DNA of 64,000 bases from Agrocybe praecox. Lineage: Eukaryota > Basidiomycota > Agaricomycetes > Agaricales > Agrocybaceae. Of this stretch, positions 10,813 to 20,556 are shown piece after piece. The notes below the pieces were generated by a model. The model had not been told where the DNA came from, did no database searches, and saw nothing but the letters and a program-made list of their open reading frames with translations. The stretch spans positions 1,899,618-1,963,617 of the forward strand of contig OZ024850.1 of the NCBI GenBank assembly GCA_964017145.1. The letters run 5' to 3'. Positions within the stretch are counted from its first letter, which is position 1; each line of letters begins with the position of its first letter. The translations under genes and the position numbers were made by a program.

Positions 10813-13328
10813 ATGATGCTTCCCCCACTTTCCCTTCTTGCTCTGTGCCTTGCTTCTCCAGCCTTTGCAGCATCTGCTGGTTCATTTGCTGATGGAGGAA
10901 ATACTTTAATCAGTGTAATGATGGTAAATAGCTTCTCTCTTTTTAATGGCTGCGGAGTTATTGAGCTTTGTTGCGTGCACTAGATGTTCGTTGGGAACGA
11001 CAAAAAGGTTTATACTCTTGATAAAGCTGAGGGGAATGCAGCTTCAATAGCTGGACATCCTGCATGGGGCGCTGTCTGGTGAGTGATGTCGGTTTCAATG
11101 TAAGATTGATTTTATTGACAATCTTTCTTTGTGACTTCAGGGACTTTGATACACACGAATCAACTATCATGGACATAAAAACAAACTCGTTCTGTGCTTC
11201 CGGAATGCACCTACCCAACGGTTCGTACGTGCTCTTTGGTGGAAATGGAGCTGTTGGCCCCAAAGGAGCGTTGGGATCACAGCAAAACCCTGGTGGTTTC
11301 TCCGCCAACTGGGACTCTACATACCAGGATTTTGATGGGACTCGTGCCATACGAGTCCTGAGCCCTTGTACAGACGCGGATGACATTACCTCGGCAAAGT
11401 GTACATGGTTCGACGACCCGACAGTCCTTTCAATGCAAAAGAGTCGTTGGTATTCTGCAGCAGAAGCTGATGGTGATGGAAACGTTGTTATTATTGGAGG
11501 TTTCGTGAATGGAGGATATGTCAATCGAAACTATCCAGTTAACGACCCCGCATCGAACTTGGGAGCGGAGTATACATACGAATATTATCCACCTAGGACG
11601 GACCCGCCTCAAACTTTCCAATTCTTGCTCTCAACTTCAGGTCTCAATGCATATGCGCATACCTACCTAATGCCATCCGGGAAGATGTTTGTTCAGGCTA
11701 ATTTATCAACAGGTGATTGTTCTCCACATCTTTGAACAGGATTGGGGGGTCTGACATCATCACGTTTTTTAGTTCTATGGGATCATAATGCAAACCTTGA
11801 AACTCCTCTTCCCGATATGCCTAATGGTGTGGCCCGCGTGTATCCAGCGTCAGGCGCCACAGCCATGCTTCCACTTACGCCTGCCAACAATTGGTCCCCA
11901 ACCATCCTCTTTTGCGGCGGTTCTGCGATGTCAGAGTTCCAATATGGTGACTACAGATTCCCCTTTGCCGATACTTGGAATATTCCTGCCTCTCAGGATT
12001 GCCAGCGTATCACGCCCGAACCTCAGGACGGATCAGCGCCAGCATATGTTCAGGACGATAACATGCTCGAAGGAAGGACCATGGGCCAATTTATCCTCCT
12101 TCCTAACATGAAAATGCTTGTGGTGAACGGTGGTTTGAACGGCACAGCTGGGTATACAGCCAATGGAACCCTTACGACAACAAGCCAATCTCTGATGCCA
12201 TTTGGCGAGTCTCTTGCGTCTGGTCCTGTGTTTACACCTGCTATCTACGATCCCAATGCTCCCGCTGGATCTCGCTGGTCGAACACGGGATTGTCTGCGT
12301 CTACTATTGCCAGATTATACCACTCGTCAGCCATTCTCCTTCCAGATGCTTCTGTTCTTATTGCTGGCTCGAATCCCAACATTGACGTTGACACAACAGC
12401 CATGTTCCCTACGCAGTACAAGGCTGAGATATTCTACCCGCCCTACTTCTCCGCGCCAGTCCGTCCGGTACCCTCTGGTGTGCCAAACACTCTATCATAT
12501 GGCGGTAACCCCTTCGATATCACCATACCCGCAAGTTCGTATTCAGGCTTTGCTAACGATGCTGCCGATAACACCACTGTCGTCATTACCCGAGGAGGGT
12601 TCACGACGCACGCGATGAACATGGGCCAACGTCTCATGCAGCTCAATAATACTTACACTGTCAATCAAGACGGCTCGATCACGCTGCACGTCGCTCAGCT
12701 CCCACCGAACGCGAACCTCTTCCAGCCTGGACCTGCGTTCCTCTTTGTCAACATCATGGGCATCCCGAGTAACGGTACATACCTGATCGTAGGCAACGGA
12801 CAGATTGGCACACAGCCAACATCAGGCGCGAGTGTTCTTCCAGCGAGTGTTCGCCTAGACTCGGTATCTGGTACTGGAGGTGGCTTGCAGACCAACACCA
12901 ATGGTACAGGCTCCGGTAATGGTTCTTCCTCGGATAATAACGGCAATGCGAGCGCGTCCTCTGGTTCACACACTGGGGCGATCATCGGCGGAATCGTCGG
13001 TGGGCTGGCAGTCATCGGAATCGTCGGCGCCGCCATCGGAATCGCACTCGCACGCAAGCGACGTGCTGCAGCACGTTCTGCCGCCATCTCGGGGTCATCG
13101 ATATACCCCATGGCCCCTGGTGCGAGGAGTGCGTTCGGAAACGAGATGGCTGGCGCAGGCCACGGTGGCTTGAGAGGCTCAGATTCGAGCTCTTTCATTC
13201 CTTTGCAACAGAGCAATCATAGCGAAGCGTGGAACGCGAGCACACATAGCTTCAATGCGTATACGGACAACGACCGGGACCCATACGCAAGGACAGGAGG
13301 ACACCCGTACAGTGGTAGTAGATTCTAA
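10813..13328 (+). CDS. Copper radical oxidase (glyoxal oxidase type), membrane-anchored
   Basis: Oxidises aldehydes or alcohols to acids or aldehydes and releases H2O2, which in wood-decay fungi feeds peroxidases. Four exons (10813-10923, 10984-11078, 11141-11712, 11773-13328) give 777 residues. A signal peptide (MMLPPLSLLALCLASPAFA) precedes the seven-bladed Glyoxal_oxid_N domain and a C-terminal DUF1929-type domain. All active-site residues are in place: Cys in SFCASGMH and Tyr in SRWYSAA (the Cys-Tyr cofactor), axial Tyr and His in RLYHSS, and His in GFTTHAMNMGQR. After the enzyme comes a Gly/Ser/Asn linker, one transmembrane helix (GAIIGGIVGGLAVIGIVG), the stop-transfer ARKRR and about 90 cytosolic residues. 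The enzyme is therefore expected on the outer face of the plasma membrane, unlike secreted glyoxal oxidase. Many N-glycosylation sequons are present. Confidence 0.95.
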
Positions 13329-13840
13329 GCTGGGTATTTTATTTACCATGACCTAAAACTCCCCTTAATGAACGAACGAATGAACGTCTTTATTGTTGTT
13401 GTTTCTGTAGATGTTTTCCGATGCCTGTCTTTTTTGTTGTATACCAGGTTACATCTTATTTTTGCTAGCTGCTGGATGATCCTTACAACTGATATTTGTT
13501 GCTATCTTTACCTTTATCTACCTACCTACCATTCATGCACTATCCCCTATTTACTGCTAATGACCCCCACATGGACGATATTACTTCTTGCCTTGAATTC
13601 TTTGGATCGGACTGACAACACTGAATAATAATCCATACATCATCTTTTTCTTTTCCGAGTACTGGTCGATCCGACATTTGTTGACGATCCATTCGAAGGT
13701 AAACATTCAAATAACAACCAAATCCGTCGGAATAAATGCCCTAGAGCCCTGTGACAGGTGAATGAATTACAGTTTAATTTACATTGGGATAGGTAATGTT
13801 GTAGGATATAGTATAATAGTCGACATAATGAAGCTCAAGA
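13329..13840. other. Convergent 3' region between copper oxidase and Derlin
   Basis: Some 510 bp of T-rich sequence between two converging stop codons. It should contain both 3' UTRs and poly(A) signals. The plus-strand frame at 13368-13628 is hydrophobic by composition only and has no homology that I recognise. Confidence 0.4.
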
Positions 13841-14908
13841 TCATTCGTCTCCAAATAAGCGTTTTCTGTTGGCACAATCGTGGTTAGCAACACGAGAATG
13901 GAAACATTGAAAAGGATGAGTAGCTTACAGTCGATATGGGGCCTCGCTCAGCACCGACTTTCCTCCTACCATTTCCCGTGTCCAGACGTCCCTAACAAAC
14001 CATCCGACATGACCTACCGCACAGCCGACCAGATCGCCTGCTGCAGCTGTCCAGGTCCCATTAAGCACCCAACTAAACGCGACAAGAGCTATGGGAAGGT
14101 AAGGTGCCGTGATGGTGATCATGCCGAATAGGGAGATGGGCGTGGAAGGATGACGTCGTGACCAGAGGTAGATAGGGACAAACGCGAGTGGGGAGGAAAG
14201 AAAGGGGAGATTGAATAGTGGCGAGAGACCCTGTAGTTTGACAAACAGTTAGACGACAATCTCCCTGAGAATGAGAATAATCGCCATCTTACCAGGAGCA
14301 TGATAGATGAAAGTAACAAGAGCCAGAAATAGTCGGCCTTCTTGTTCGCAAATGAAGACTCCTCGAGCATACGACTGTATCTCATGCTATAGAAGAGAAA
14401 GACGCGGGTAAGCAAGAAACCTCACGGAGGCAAATGGCATAATCTCTCCGGATTTCCCTGGGATTATCAGGCACATGGAGAACCGAGGAAAAGTGGCGAT
14501 AGAAACTCGGATTAATGAAAGAAGATACTCACAAGAAAAATAGATGGAAAACAAAATCCAAAGATATGGGCCCAAAATAAAAGAATGTCGTCGCCATTCG
14601 CCAGGGCTGCAATTCCAAATGGAAGAAGTGAGCTCTCACGTCCTTTCGTTTGGATAAATGAAAGAACGTACCTGTGCATTTATAAACGTACTCCTCGGAC
14701 TGAAGTACAGCTGCAGCGGCGTAACGAGTTGGCATTGCTGTAATTCATGACAAAATGTCAGTACAAGTTAGACGCCTGCACATGGACCAAGACCACATGC
14801 ACATAAACATTAACTGACCACTGCCAGGCTAGTGAGAACCGATAGAGCCAGCCATCCACGGGTAATTGGTGGAATTTGTGTAATCCATGCCTCGATTCCT
14901 ACAGGCAT
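13841..14908 (-). CDS. Derlin, ER-associated degradation membrane protein
   Basis: Derlins are rhomboid-like pseudoproteases of the ER membrane that help retrotranslocate misfolded proteins. Six exons (14908-14819, 14737-14672, 14606-14533, 14386-14293, 14230-13929, 13865-13841) give 216 residues, the usual length for Der1/Derlin. Conserved stretches follow the family order: PPITRGWLALSVLTSLAV, QLVTPLQLYFSP, the WR motif in QPWRMATTFFYFG, DFVFHLFFFMRYSRMLEE, KKADYFWLLLLSS, YLWSRRHPSTPISLFG, APYLPIAL and a GHVGWFVRDV loop. No catalytic Ser/His of active rhomboids is seen. The C-terminal exon adds only LKRLFGDE. The orthology could be Der1 or Dfm1. The short tail without SHP boxes favours a Der1-like form. 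A palindromic TGACGTCA lies about 380 bp upstream. Confidence 0.93.
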
Positions 14909-15008
14909 CGTGTGTGCGATGAAGGTGAAAGGAAAGCACTGTTGCTGATTTCAAGTATGACGGAGACAGACACGTACCTTGCCAAGCAACTGTAAACAAC
15001 ACCTGGGG

Positions 15009-15021
15009 TCAATCCGGCCCG
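15009..15021. repeat. 13-bp direct repeat, copy 1 (flank of NmrA gene 1)
   Basis: TCAATCCGGCCCG occurs here and again at 16853-16865, each time on the 3' side of one of the two tandem NmrA-like genes. It may mark the unit that was duplicated, or a shared flanking element. Confidence 0.6.
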
Positions 15022-15289
15022 CTCCTTAATGAGCTGATTGAGGGGCTACTTACGTGGAAACCAAAAGAAACTAAAACTCTACATTTACACTGGGAAACGT
15101 TGCATACTTTTAGTCCAAGGCTTATTAATAAGCTTCAGCAACTATTTTTGAATTAAAAGAAGAAAGTCGAGATCTTTGTCCCAAAAGTGACCTGCGGTAA
15201 TAGGTATGCCCTGCACGGCTGCAATACTGGACAATTGACTGCCCCATGCATTTCGCATCTTTTGAAGAGAAAAGCTCACTCATCAACTG

Positions 15290-15297
15290 TGACGTCA
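15290..15297. promoter_or_regulatory. CRE-like palindrome TGACGTCA upstream of Derlin
   Basis: A perfect TGACGTCA lies about 382 bp upstream of the Derlin ATG. bZIP factors of the ATF/CREB and Hac1/XBP1 type bind TGACGT cores, and Derlins are classic unfolded-protein-response targets. A regulatory role is inference, because an 8-mer can occur by chance. Confidence 0.35.
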
Positions 15298-15353
15298 GCA
15301 GTTATTGATGCTTACCATAAGACCCTCTTTTCAAAACTACGACGATGCATAAA

Positions 15354-16341
15354 TCATTGAACGACAGGCATAATTGCGGAGATGTAGTACCAAAAGGTGC
15401 GATTCTCTCTGATAAATTGCTTAACCGTGTGCTTCCCGATGAATTTACTCTCCGCTGGTTCATGGAAAAAAGACTCTTCCTTTCCTTCTCCTACCATCCC
15501 TGTCAATACTGCCAGCATATGCGAGTAATCCTTTGGTACCCCATCATAAATGTAGATTTTTTCCTGTTCTTGGACGGTAATGTGTCTATAGATGATGTCT
15601 CGACCGAGTTCGGAAGAGAATGCTTTCGCAAGCTACACGCGTAGGTTAGTAAGATGAGCAGTAGTATTCCAGGTGAGTAAATCTAACCTCTTCGTAAGTG
15701 TAAAGCTCAGGTCCAAGGACATAATAGTCTCTATTGGGACCCCTTGTGACAGTAAGAGCATCAAATGCCGCCTGCGCGATGTCTTCGCTGGATACCCAAG
15801 GGATGCGACCGTTACCTGCAGCAGACCTGATTACATTTTTTTCTCGCACACTGCTGAAAAATGACGTGGCGAGGTTGTCTATCCCAACGTAAGTATGATA
15901 TCTCAGTGCCGTTTCCTTTCAAGTAAAATGACGAAACATACCTGTAAACCAACTGGGTCTCAGAATTGCATAATCCGCACCACTGTCTATCAAATACTGG
16001 TGAACCTCTCCCAGTCCCGGAGTACCAGGGTCGCAATGCACGGATGTGAGCAAAACAAATCTCTTGACGCCTTTTTCAATTGCAAGGTCGATGAACGGCT
16101 TAAATATGGGTAAGGAATTCAAGACCACCGGAACAACCAGGTAGATGCGTTCAATGTTAGGATTGGCGTTGAACGGGTTTTCGAAAGTGTTTGGATCAAA
16201 CCAGTCGAGAAAGACGGAGTTAAATTGACTGCGCTGGTTAGTGCTGCGAGATGCGACGAGAATAGGATATCCAGCTGCGTCGAGAAGACGCGCGAGACGG
16301 CTTCCTGTCTTTCCTGTGCCACCGGTAATTAAGGTAGACAT
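15354..16341 (-). CDS. NmrA-like NAD(P)-binding reductase, ergot-alkaloid EasG type (copy 1)
   Basis: Three exons (16341-15942, 15878-15688, 15632-15354) give 289 residues, the usual size for the atypical short-chain NmrA/EasG family. The Rossmann start MSTLITGGTGKTGSRLARLL binds a dinucleotide, LLTSVHCDPGTPGLGEVHQYL and ADYAILRPSWF follow, and GRIPWVSSEDIAQAAFDAL is the conserved central motif. The C-terminal part contains MLAVLTGMVGEGKEESFFHEP. Members reduce iminium or carbonyl groups in alkaloid pathways, or act as redox sensors. Nothing nearby (no DMATS or other alkaloid gene) supports ergot alkaloids, so the substrate is unknown. It is a tandem duplicate of the next gene, with the same intron positions and phases. 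The second intron here has a GTTAGA donor. Confidence 0.9.
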
Positions 16342-16658
16342 AGAGAACGAGGAAGACCAGAGTCACTATACTGGCCCTCGCCCAAAATATGACTTCCTTT
16401 ATACCGAACACATAACATAAGTACGCGATACTTTGCCACCAGCAGAGCCCAGGTGATGACGACACGTAGGAGAAGATAAAGCTCCAACTTCCCACTTACG
16501 GTTACGAGCAACTTGAAGTTTAGGGGCTTCCACCGGCACCTTTGATATGAGTGTAGATAGCATTCTGAGCTATAGATAAAAGAAAACATGAAGTTTCTTA
16601 TGTGGGTTTCAACAGATCTTATCCTATAACTACATCCAATAACATCATCCACAAAAAC

Positions 16659-16669
16659 GGGCGCTAATT
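16659..16669. promoter_or_regulatory. Shared 11-mer GGGCGCTAATT upstream of NmrA copy 1
   Basis: The same 11 bases recur at 18230-18240 upstream of NmrA copy 2, about 320 and 245 bp before the respective ATGs and in the same orientation relative to the genes. It is either a conserved promoter element or a residue of the duplication. Confidence 0.45.
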
Positions 16670-16852
16670 CAACCTTATAATATTACGCAATAGGACCCGT
16701 TATCCAAGGACATGCCCAGCCAATACCCAAAATCTTATTTTCTTGAACATTCTGTTTGACAGATCCGCCTGTTGACTAAACAGAGTATGAACTAAACACG
16801 GGCCCGCACCCCTCTTTCTTTTTGACATTTCTCCAAGGCTGTATAAAAGGGA

Positions 16853-16865
16853 TCAATCCGGCCCG
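16853..16865. repeat. 13-bp direct repeat, copy 2 (flank of NmrA gene 2)
   Basis: Identical to 15009-15021 (TCAATCCGGCCCG). It lies 157 bp beyond the stop codon of the second NmrA gene, while the partner lies about 330 bp beyond the stop of the first. Confidence 0.6.
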
Positions 16866-17021
16866 ATACTCTACTATGACATTTGCACAACAGTTAGGGG
16901 TTAATTGCCTTTCACCGACCTTTTACCAGCTTGTCAGCCTTTAACTACGAAATTTATCCGGAGAACATCAAGATGTTTTATTTTAAATATCAGCTGTGGA
17001 ATGCCAAGCTTATTGAAGTCA

Positions 17022-17984
17022 CTAGAGCCATACACTACGATTCTCCCTAATAAATTCCCTGATTGTGTGCTTTCCTATGAATTTGTGCTCAGCAGGTTCA
17101 TGGAAAAAAGCCTCTTCCTTCCCATCTCCCGCCATTCCAGTCAGGACAGCCAGCATATGCGCATAATCGCGTGAAACACCGTGTTTGACGTATATATCTT
17201 CTTGCTCTTGCACAGTTATGCATTTATGAACGATCTCCTTCCCAAGCTCGGACGACAACACTTTTGCGACCTACAGGTGCGGAGAAAATGTCGTGTAATT
17301 AAATGAACAATGTACCAGAAAAATCTAGACTTGCCTCGTCATACGTGTAAAGCTCGGGTCCCAAGACATAGCAGTCTCTATTGGGACTCTCTTCAGCAAT
17401 CAGGGCGTCGAACGCAACCTGGGCGATATCTTCACTGGATGTCCAAGGGATGCGACCAGCGCCTGCAGCAGACATGATTTCTCCATCAGTCTTGATGCTG
17501 CTATAAATGGGTGTAATCAAGTTCTCTGCTCATATAATTAACAATGACAAGCGTGGTCGAAATGAAAGGCGAAGTACTCACCGGTGAACCAACTAGGCCT
17601 CAAAACCGCATATTCCACTCCTATATCTATAAGATATTGGTGAACTTCTCCCAGACCCGGAGAGCTAGACTCGCAATGTACAGAAGTGAGCAAGACAAAT
17701 CGCTTCACGCCTTTCGTTATAGCGAAGTCTATAAACGGCTTGAAAATAGGTTTGAGAGGATTCATGACATATGGCGCGACGAGGTAGACACGGTCAATGT
17801 TTGGGTCTGCATTAAATGCATTAGCGAACGTGTCTGGATTGAACCAGTCAAGATGAACAGAATTAATCCAATCGGATTTCTTGGCGTCTAGTGAAGCGAC
17901 GATGAAGGGAATTTTAGCAGAATCTACCAGACGCGCGAGGCGGCTTCCAGTATTGCCTGTTCCGCCTGTGATTAGGATGGTCAT
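17022..17984 (-). CDS. NmrA-like NAD(P)-binding reductase, ergot-alkaloid EasG type (copy 2)
   Basis: Paralogue of the adjacent gene. Three exons (17984-17582, 17525-17335, 17270-17022) give 280 residues. It keeps MTILITGGTGNTGSRLARLV (dinucleotide binding), LLTSVHCESSSPGLGEVHQYL, VLRPSWFTG, GRIPWTSSEDIAQVAFDAL and LGPELYTYDE. The C-terminus is shorter, ending ENRSVWL where copy 1 continues for ten residues. The first exons align codon for codon apart from one inserted residue. The second intron begins GCAAGT instead of GT: only this GC-AG intron preserves the phase and the alignment to copy 1. Function is unassigned beyond NAD(P)H-dependent reduction or sensing. The duplication looks moderately old, since introns are kept but many substitutions separate the copies. 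Confidence 0.9.
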
Positions 17985-18505
17985 GGCTCTTTTCTATGAA
18001 CGATGCCGAGGATGAAAAAAAGAAAGGAGAGGATTGTAATTTCTCCAATCAACATTTGGAGTCCTTTTATACCAGTCTTATACTGGTATATTTTACTTCC
18101 TTTCTCAATTGAGGTGCAAATAAAGGTGTGTATAACGTATGGCGATGAGATCGGTACTTCAAACGCGATGTATTTTGAGAAATTTTGGTTTTGTTGAGCG
18201 GTCCCGGTCATCGTTGAGTCCCAAAATATGGGCGCTAATTTAATCGGCACATGGCTGCCGTACTGCGGCCGCGGTCTGGCAGGATGTGTGAATATTGTGG
18301 ACTTGCACATAGTTTGCCTATACCCAAGGATCTTCTAAAACCAAGAAAAGTATAAAAGAGAGAGCTGTGTTGAGGCTGCTGTGGAGTCTGACAAACTTCT
18401 TTTTCCGTTGGAGACGCGTGATACGTCCCGTATACCAAGGGATATTGCCAGTTAATGAGTACTCTTTGTAATATATACTCCACTGAGTGGGGCGTCTTGT
18501 TTACT
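17985..18505. other. Intergenic, promoter side of NmrA copy 2
   Basis: About 520 bp between the ATG of NmrA copy 2 and the stop of the sirtuin gene. It holds the second GGGCGCTAATT element and a nearby GCGGCCGC. No gene is supported. Confidence 0.45.
18230..18240. promoter_or_regulatory. Shared 11-mer GGGCGCTAATT upstream of NmrA copy 2
   Basis: Partner of the element at 16659-16669. It sits about 245 bp upstream of the ATG. The surrounding sequence is otherwise diverged between the two promoters, which is the reason to note the short identity. Confidence 0.45.
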
Positions 18506-19495
18506 TTATATCCCTAGTGCACGGGGAAGTGTTTCTTCGCAACCGCCCATAAATAACCAGTCCGCATACTCGTCATCTTTCTCTGTTTTTTCGAGGTTAA
18601 AAACTGCGATCTTTCCACCTCGGTCCTTCACGGCTTTCAAAAACCCAGCAGCGGGATGTACAATAGAAGAAGTCCCAACAACAATGAGCATATCGGTCCA
18701 ATTAAGATAGCGGCCTATATCGCCCATGCCTTCCGGGATTTCCCCAAACCATATCACAGACGGACGAAGAGGACCGCCGCACCTTCCGTAACGATTTGAG
18801 CCGTTCCATGAAGCACCTCCACAGCGGGGTAGTTGATCTAACGTGACCTTGTTTGAGCTGGTGCCAACAGACTCGGCAGTACTGCCAGCCAGCTGGTCTG
18901 CAAGATGGCAATCCGTGGATGTAGAAATATGTCTACATTGTTGGCAAATCTCTCGGAATATATTTCCGTGCATTTCGATAAGTCTCCCAAGCTTCGCTTT
19001 GTCCAAGTCATCAGCATTAAGCTGGCCCGACTCTCTGAGAGCTTCGAGCGCGAGAGAGGATAGACCGTCCATATTTTGTGTGATAAAAAGTGGAGGAGAG
19101 GAAGGATCTTTAAGTCCCTGCAAAATTTTCTTCCGGACTTCCGGGAGAGAAAGGGACGCAAGAGCATAGTGAGCTGCGTTGGGTTTGGCAACTAAGCATC
19201 TGGAGTTGAAAAAATCAGGTTAGTAAGGGCATGAAGATGAGTGACATAAAAGAACGAATCATTAAACTTACGCCTTTCTAATCCAATGATGAAATTGCCA
19301 GACTGGTACAGGATCCTTCTTGAATCCATCCAGCGATCCGACTTTATTATGATCGTGATCTTCCCAAATTCCATCCTTACCTCTGTATGTCAATATCCCA
19401 GATGCTGCCGATAAACCAGCCCCAGCTAAAATCGCGACTTGTTTGGCGCTTCGTAAAGCCTCTTGAAAGGACGCAATATCAGTTGATGGTGGCAT
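18506..19495 (-). CDS. Sirtuin, NAD-dependent protein deacylase (SIR2 family, SIRT5-like class)
   Basis: Removes acyl groups from protein lysines while cleaving NAD+. Two exons (19495-19272, 19199-18506) give 305 residues. Core motifs are AILAGAGLSAASGI with TYRGKDGIW (NAD pocket), ITQNMDGLSSLA, the catalytic His in LIEMHGNIF, a first zinc pair CQQC, a second pair of Cys, then LRPSVIWFGE, VVGTSSIVHPAAGF and IAVFNLEKTE. LRP.VIWFGE and VH..A place it nearest bacterial-type and SIRT5 sirtuins. Two oddities: the second Cys pair is separated by 13 residues instead of about 4, and the Tyr/Arg that make SIRT5 prefer succinyl or malonyl groups appear as His/Ile in WQFHHWIRKA. Desuccinylase activity should therefore not be assumed. 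No clear mitochondrial presequence is seen. Confidence 0.94.
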
Positions 19496-20556
19496 TCAAG
19501 TAAGTCCGGATGGCTGGTGTTTGATGTGTGGAAGTGGGTCACGCCTATGTGCCTCGCGGTGCAGTGCACTGGACTCCAGGCAAACAAACAATCTGTAAAT
19601 CTGATTCAATTTACGAGTTATTTCTGTTACGAGTCCTTAGAATAAGGACTCGTCTTAACTTGATGAAAAACCAACCTTATTACCCGGTCACATGAATAAG
19701 TCGGTTATTTAGTTACCCGTTCCGGTTGATCAAGCAGATTTTCGAAACTTCCGTGATGACAAAGGTAGAGGTTGAATTCATGTCTCATGCCGATATTGAT
19801 GACAGCGATGTCTTACAAATCCTTTACGCAGAGTAGAGAAAGTTTGTGAACGCTTGCGTTACAGTGCATGGCAAATCGTTGGCGTGGTGGGACGCGTCAT
19901 TTCGTTAGAGGAATGAAACAGGTAAGTTTTCTCGCGCCATGGGTCTGCTCTAAGCCTTAGGCGCGTTGCGTTCACGCGTTGAAGTTAAAATCGTTTACAT
20001 GTAATCTAACTTGAAGCAGTACAGCCGATTGTGTGGCGATGGATATGGACTTTCAATTATTATAAACTCCGCTCAGATCGTGAAGGTCTCGTATCCGCCA
20101 GCTCCGCTTGGCCCATAACCCAACAAGTTGCAACAATGTGACACAAGTACTTCTGTTAGCCCATGTCGAAGTGTAAAGGCATACGTAGAGGCAGTGAAAT
20201 TCGTTAAGAAAGATGGACTATACTGTAGTACCTGTGTGGCGAGCTTGAATAGATATATTTTGTATTTCTACAAATCCATCCATTGTACAAAAAATGAATA
20301 CACCGTATGCAACGTAGTTCCGGCTATCTTCCACACACAAAAAAACCCCGCCTGGTAAGAAGTCTAAGGTCAGGAAAAATAAATTAAGGATGGTAGTGTT
20401 ACATTATGAGGTATATTGAACAAACGTGAGAACGAGAACGTCTGAAAGGCGGTTAGTAGAATAGAGAAAGTGTTAATATTTTCCCAGTTAAGGTGTCCAA
20501 AGAAATGTGAAGTCGAATGAGGAAAAGGGAGGGTGAAAAGCTAGCCGGTCTCAAGG
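19496..20556. other. Intergenic, no gene supported
   Basis: About 1.06 kb upstream of the sirtuin and downstream of the DUF4436-like gene. It contains a near-perfect hairpin at 19629-19653 and a TTACCCGGTC..GTTACCCG stretch that faintly resembles the degenerate repeat near 54.1 kb. The open frame at 20128-20358 has no support. Confidence 0.45.
19629..19653. repeat. Perfect 11-bp inverted repeat with 3-nt loop
   Basis: The arms ACGAGTCCTTA and TAAGGACTCGT are exact reverse complements flanking GAA. It lies about 135 bp upstream of the sirtuin ATG. It could be a dimeric factor site or a small transcript hairpin. Confidence 0.6.

Larger units (their letters stand above)
14909..15353. other. Intergenic, Derlin promoter side
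   Basis: About 445 bp upstream of Derlin and downstream of the first NmrA gene. Candidate 5'-leader introns of Derlin start near 15050 (GTAAGT) and 14978 (GTACGT). A 14-bp palindrome GCTTATTAATAAGC sits at 15120-15133, a CRE-like box at 15290-15297 and a 13-mer shared with 16853-16865 at 15009-15021. Confidence 0.4.
16342..17021. other. Intergenic between the tandem NmrA genes
   Basis: About 680 bp holding the promoter of copy 1 and the 3' end of copy 2. It contains one copy of the 11-mer GGGCGCTAATT (16659-16669) and the second 13-mer repeat (16853-16865). No gene is seen. Confidence 0.5.
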
